Below, piece by piece: positions 59,722 through 64,000 of a DNA stretch of 64,000 bases. Location: the NCBI GenBank assembly GCA_964059975.1, contig CAXKXX010000002.1, forward strand, positions 138,631 to 202,630, given 5' to 3'. Source of the DNA: CAXKXX01 sp964059975. Its GTDB lineage: Bacteria; Pseudomonadota; Gammaproteobacteria; Enterobacterales; Enterobacteriaceae. Position numbers and translations under genes: made by a program. The notes under the pieces were generated by a model. It saw only the letters and a list, made by a program, of their open reading frames with translations. It made no database searches and had not been told where the DNA came from. Positions within the stretch are counted from its first letter, which is position 1; each line of letters begins with the position of its first letter.

Positions 59722-61452
59722 TTGAATATTAAGATTGCTATATCACATAAGATTAAAAAAGCACTACTTGAATCAGGAGCGCCACACGCCTGTGAAGCTC
59801 AAGTACGTCAGTCAACTAAAAAGCAATTTGGTGACTATCAAGTTAACGGTGTGATCTCATTGGCTAAAAAGCTTTGCGTACCGCCCAGAGAGCTAGCAAA
59901 AAAAGTACTACAACTAATCGATCTTAGTGATATGGCTAAAAAAGTAGAGATTGCTGGACCAGGATTTATCAATATTTTTTTGAACAGCATATGGGTGTCT
60001 CGACAGATAGACGTGGTATTAAAATCCCCTAATTTTGGTGTAACAGCGGTTGAACCGCAAACTATTGTTATTGATTACTCGGGACCAAACGTAGCTAAAG
60101 AAATGCATGTAGGTCACTTGCGCTCCACTATTATTGGTGACGCTTCAGCTCGTACTCTGGAATTTTTAGGTCATAACGTAATTCGAGCTAACCATATAGG
60201 TGATTGGGGCACCCAATTTGGCATGTTGATCGCTTATCTAGAAAAAATACAGAATAAAAATGCCACTGATATGGATCTATGCGATCTAGAAGCGTTCTAT
60301 CGCCAAGCTAAGAAGCATTATGATGAAGACAGCAAATTCGCCGCACTTTCTAGCGCATACGTAGTCAAGCTACAAGGGGGAGATCCTTACTGTAAAAAAA
60401 TGTGGGGTATGCTAGTCGATATCACCATGAAAAAAAATCAAATCATCTATGATCGTCTGAATGTTACTCTAACTAAACGTGATATTATGGGCGAAAGCCA
60501 CTATAATTCAATGCTTCCAGGACTTGTCTCCGATCTAAAAGATAAAGGATTAGCGGTAGAAAGCGAAGGATGCACCGTGGTCTTTCTTGATGAATACCAT
60601 AATAAGAAAGGCAAACCGATGGGTGTTATAATCCAGAAAAAAGATGGCGGTTATTTATATGCCACCACGGATCTTGCCTGTGCTAAATACCGTTATGAAA
60701 CTCTAGGTGCTAATCGCATTCTTTATTATACTGATTCACGCCAGAATCAACATCTAATTCAGACCTGGGCAATTGTGCGGAAGGCAGGCTACATACCGCC
60801 TGAGGTATCTTTAGAGCATCATTTTTTTGGCATGATGCTAGGTAAAGACGGTAAACCATTTAGGACCCGCTCTGGAGAAACAGTAAAACTATCCGCTCTA
60901 CTAGATGAAGCTATTGAACGCGCCACACGGCTAATATCGTCGAAAAATCCGAACATGTCAGAAGAAGAAGTAACGAAAGTGGCCAGTGTGGTCGGTATTG
61001 GCGCGGTTAAATATGCTGATTTGTCAAGAAATCGCACCACCGACTACATTTTTGACTGGGATCACATGCTTTCTTTAGAAGGCAATACTGCACCTTATAT
61101 GCAATACGCCTATAGCCGCATTATGTCAATATTCAGGCGTGCTGAGATCGACCAAAGCGACCTAACTTTACCTTTAGTAATAAGCGAAGAGTGTGAATTG
61201 ACCTTGGGGATACGATTATTACAGTTCGAAGAAACGCTCATAAGCGTAGCCCGAGGGGGTGCCCCGCACATCATGTGTAGCTACCTATATGATCTAGCTG
61301 GATTATTTTCTAAGTTCTATGAAAATTGTAATATCCTTAATGCCGAAAACGAAACAACGCGCCAGAGCCGATTGAAGCTAGCTTTGCTGACATCTAAAAT
61401 ACTAAAGCATGGCCTAGACACTCTGGGCATCGGAACTGTTGAACGTATGTAA
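59722..61452 (+). CDS. argS: Arginyl-tRNA synthetase
   Basis: Class I synthetase that charges tRNA-Arg. It has 576 residues (E. coli 577), starting at a TTG (NIKIAISHKIKKALLESGAP). The N-terminal Add-1 domain recognises the tRNA D-loop. The HIGH-type motif is in NVAKEMHVGHLRSTIIGD. The KMSK region is replaced by MMLGKDGKPFRTR, as in other bacterial ArgRS. The C-terminal anticodon-binding helices end in HGLDTLGIGTVERM, matching E. coli. The ribosome binding site is weak. Confidence 0.97.
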   Translation: MNIKIAISHKIKKALLESGAPHACEAQVRQSTKKQFGDYQVNGVISLAKKLCVPPRELAKKVLQLIDLSDMAKKVEIAGPGFINIFLNSIWVSRQIDVVLKSPNFGVTAVEPQTIVIDYSGPNVAKEMHVGHLRSTIIGDASARTLEFLGHNVIRANHIGDWGTQFGMLIAYLEKIQNKNATDMDLCDLEAFYRQAKKHYDEDSKFAALSSAYVVKLQGGDPYCKKMWGMLVDITMKKNQIIYDRLNVTLTKRDIMGESHYNSMLPGLVSDLKDKGLAVESEGCTVVFLDEYHNKKGKPMGVIIQKKDGGYLYATTDLACAKYRYETLGANRILYYTDSRQNQHLIQTWAIVRKAGYIPPEVSLEHHFFGMMLGKDGKPFRTRSGETVKLSALLDEAIERATRLISSKNPNMSEEEVTKVASVVGIGAVKYADLSRNRTTDYIFDWDHMLSLEGNTAPYMQYAYSRIMSIFRRAEIDQSDLTLPLVISEECELTLGIRLLQFEETLISVARGGAPHIMCSYLYDLAGLFSKFYENCNILNAENETTRQSRLKLALLTSKILKHGLDTLGIGTVERM

Positions 61453-61520
61453 AGTATGTTATTGTTTAATAATACAGAAATTTTCTGGGAAAGATATTGG
61501 GTATCTCTTAGGAATTTACT

Positions 61521-61560
61521 TAAATCATTCTCTAGTTTTTAGTTAAATCATTCTCTAGTT
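61521..61560. repeat. Tandem duplication, 17-bp copies, period 23
   Basis: TAAATCATTCTCTAGTT occurs at 61521-61537 and 61544-61560, shortly after argS. Confidence 0.85.
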
Positions 61561-61845
61561 CACGGAATAAGACTGCTCATAATAGCCAACAGAGTCTTTA
61601 CTAAAAAGATCCCCCGAGACTCTCTTTATCTCGACAACACACGTACTAGATAATTCGATAGGGCATTTATATTAAAAACTTACTAAATTTGATGTATACT
61701 AAATAGTTTTAAATTTATTAGATTAGTATCAAAAGATATTCGATAAGCATGAGCTTTTATCCTTAAACCTTCTAACCAACCATACTTATTTTTAATATAT
61801 GTCTATGACTGATAGACACGACTTTTTATTTAAAAAAATAAAATC

Positions 61846-61873
61846 GTTTTATTTAAATGAATTTAAATAAAAC
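61846..61873. repeat. 13-bp perfect inverted repeat, 2-base loop
   Basis: GTTTTATTTAAAT is followed by GA and then its exact reverse complement. AT-rich. Confidence 0.8.
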
Positions 61874-62773
61874 TAAAAATTTTTAATTATAACTATAGAT
61901 ATTGTCTTACTACCGTATAATCGAAGAGAATTCATTTAATCTAGAGTTCAAAGATACTAATAAAAATGTCAGATTCTTTTCGATGTAAAAATTATCAAGC
62001 ACACCTTATGTATCTTTAATAAAACTAAAAAGAGATCCGTGATTCAAAATAAAATATTAGATTTGAAAGTCTATCAGACTAGAAAATATTCTAAATTCTA
62101 GGGCATAATAAAAAAATAATTTATTTATTTTTTCTTAGAAAAAATAAAGTAAATCGTACTACTTTCTTCCTTATCGATACCCCACAACGCTATCATCTAT
62201 GTTTAAAAAAGTCAGTCCGATAATAGCTTTTTAAGGTAAAAATTAACGCTTTAATCGGCGATTAAGCGTTAAAAATATAAGTAATCGCATAAAATTATAT
62301 CGGAGGATCGATATATCATGTTAAATTTTAAAAAAATAAAATATATGCAGGGTTTCGTGCCGATAGACGTACTATCTAATTTATTGATCAGCTTTAAATT
62401 TTTATATTTTAACTTAAGATTCATGATTAAGTAGTGATACATATAATAGTGTTAATTATAGTCCAGTATTAAGTAAACAAATTTATGCGCCGAATAAAAA
62501 TAACGCAACTTTTTGTCAAAATTTTATATCTTTAATGTTTATTTCCTATAAATATTTTTCTCGAAAAAATATTTATAATATTATTTATATAATTTAAGAA
62601 ATATAGCTTCGGATAACATCATCCGCTATTTTTTATAAAAAAATAATAGTGTCTATTATATATTAGGTATCTCATTAACACTTTATAAATTTTAAAAAAA
62701 TATAAATAATTATAACAAGTATTATATATTTAAATACGATAAATATATAATAGTATTATAGTATTGATTACTT

Positions 62774-62812
62774 AAACAATTAAGTAATTTTTAAAAAATT
62801 ACTTAATTGTTT
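62774..62812. repeat. 19-bp perfect inverted repeat, 1-base loop
   Basis: AAACAATTAAGTAATTTTT at 62774-62792 is the exact reverse complement of 62794-62812. AT-rich, in a gene desert. Confidence 0.85.
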
Positions 62813-64000
62813 TTCATAAAATTATATTACATGTTTATTCAATATAAAATATTCTATCTATTATTTTTTGGTGCATTTCATTCACCTGATTATCTCTGTA
62901 AGACTTTAGAAAAAATCTCATAAATACTATTGCATCTAAACTGAATATACCGATAAAAAATTTATGCATCTTTTATAAAAACTATTAATTTAACCATATG
63001 CAAAGATTTAACTTGAAGAGTACTCTAAAATATTATTCCCACCTATTTAATAAGATCAGACGTCAAAGATTTTTTTATAAATTCTGCTTACTTTCATTAT
63101 TAGAACGCAAGCGTCGTTTTAAAGTAGCCCTATAGAAGAAAGTATTAATAGCAATGATCCTATCATCCACGAAGATGAGGAATATGAATGATCTTCAGGG
63201 TCTATCTTTTTGAGATTAAAGTTTTTCATGGAATTATTGCTATCAAAAACTAAGGATTAATTGCTTAATTAGAGAGGGTGTCTCGATGAATAATTCAACC
63301 AACACTCATCTAAAAAAATACATATTATTCTCCGTCTATTGACTCCTTATACTTTTCTTCATGCTTAATTAATCCCTAAGAAAACGCAAAAACAATTTTT
63401 ATTAATTTAGTATATTAGATGAGCTATCAATTTAAAACTAAAGCTTATTTTAAAGAAGGGGTACTAAAATTTTATTGGGATAGGCCCTCCGTCTAGGCGC
63501 AATGACTAACAAGGAGCTCACATTATTATTTATGTGTTAAATTGAACAGAGATTTCAGAATATCTTATATTTCATACCTAAAATAGTATCGATTCTACAT
63601 GTGCGTCAAGAAGAGCAGCGTGCCCGGAGAATATTGTCCTCGATTAGATGCAAGCTTAAAGATTGTGCTAACTTTCAAACTCAACTATCCATGAGTAACT
63701 TTTGTGTATTTTGACGCCTTCTGAATATGGAACTATGAAGAGAACACCTGATCCGTCAAGTAAGATCGGGCGTATGTTTAGTTTTCAAATACAGACGACA
63801 CATGGGCTGCGAGGGTAGGAGATCGTACGCGGCGGCTCGGCTTTTACGATTCATTTACAGTCAGGCTTATACTTTTTAAAGTAATCCTTTTGTATTAATT
63901 AGTAAGGAAAATATTCTAGGAGAAAAAAGAAGATTTAAAATTATCGCTGTACGCCCTTTCTGGGCATATCAATAATGTGCATTAATTGGGGCTGATGAGT

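Larger units (their letters stand above)
61453..64000. other. 2.5-kb gene desert to the window end
   Basis: Extremely AT-rich, especially 61,700-62,900. In E. coli flagellar genes follow argS; no trace was readable. Repeats are listed separately. Confidence 0.6.

Noticed and set aside
38115..62812. Perfect inverted repeats as terminal repeats of a mobile element or as CRISPR repeats
   Set aside because: Each has a different sequence, there are no direct-repeat arrays or spacers, and no transposase or cas gene is present.

Overview
The window looks like a piece of a decaying Enterobacterales (gammaproteobacterial) endosymbiont genome. Every gene I can name is a close relative of its E. coli, Klebsiella or Serratia counterpart, usually within a few residues of the usual length. 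Blocks of E. coli-type gene order survive with the genes between them missing. Only about half of the 64 kb (roughly 32 kb) is intact coding sequence. The rest is AT-rich spacer without genes, and several spacers hold recognisable fossils of the gene expected at that position. I saw no tRNA, rRNA, IS element, prophage, CRISPR array or toxin-antitoxin pair. This fits a Sodalis-allied insect symbiont in mid-reduction, but the species cannot be named from this sequence.

Layout. 1-4.9 kb: end of sodA, then cysE-gpsA-secB-(grxC fossil)-yibN on the minus strand. 7.4-20.1 kb: the lipopolysaccharide core locus hldD-waaF-waaC, a sugar deacetylase on the opposite strand, two core glycosyltransferases (WabG-like, WabH-like), waaA-waaE-coaD, then rpmB-rpmG. 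21.2-22.8 kb: coaBC-dut. 23.6-27.7 kb: pgsA with a uvrC fossil, then hemC-hemD with a hemX fossil. 28-29.5 kb: a long cyaA fossil, divergent from hemC as in E. coli. 30.6 kb: yafD. 33-35 kb: ruvX-(yqgE fossil)-gshB-(rsmE fossil). 35.7-38 kb: a shortened bamC, dapA, (gcvR fossil), bcp. 41.6-44.8 kb: aroC-prmB and sixA. 48.2-55.4 kb: mepM, ruvB-ruvA, ruvC-yebC, (nudB fossil), aspS. 56.8-61.5 kb: cmoA-cmoB and argS.

How the genes fit together. The retained functions are translation (aspS, argS, rpmB, rpmG, prmB, cmoAB), Holliday-junction processing (ruvABC, ruvX), cofactors (coaBC, coaD, hemC, hemD, gshB), amino-acid steps a nutritional symbiont might supply (cysE, dapA, aroC), phospholipid synthesis (gpsA, pgsA), export and envelope (secB, bamC, mepM), oxidative defence (sodA, bcp), and an unusually complete LPS core pathway. 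Regulation and repair are eroding: cyaA, gcvR, uvrC and grxC are dead.

I found no convincing new multi-gene system. The points most worth a second look are: the LPS outer-core trio (GalA transferase, GlcNAc transferase, deacetylase) kept in a shrinking genome; a BamC cut to its lipid anchor and BamD-binding arm; a grxC fossil that reads in frame into secB; several very long, perfect, near-loopless inverted repeats in otherwise decaying DNA; and a family of short tandem duplications with periods of 18-23 bp.
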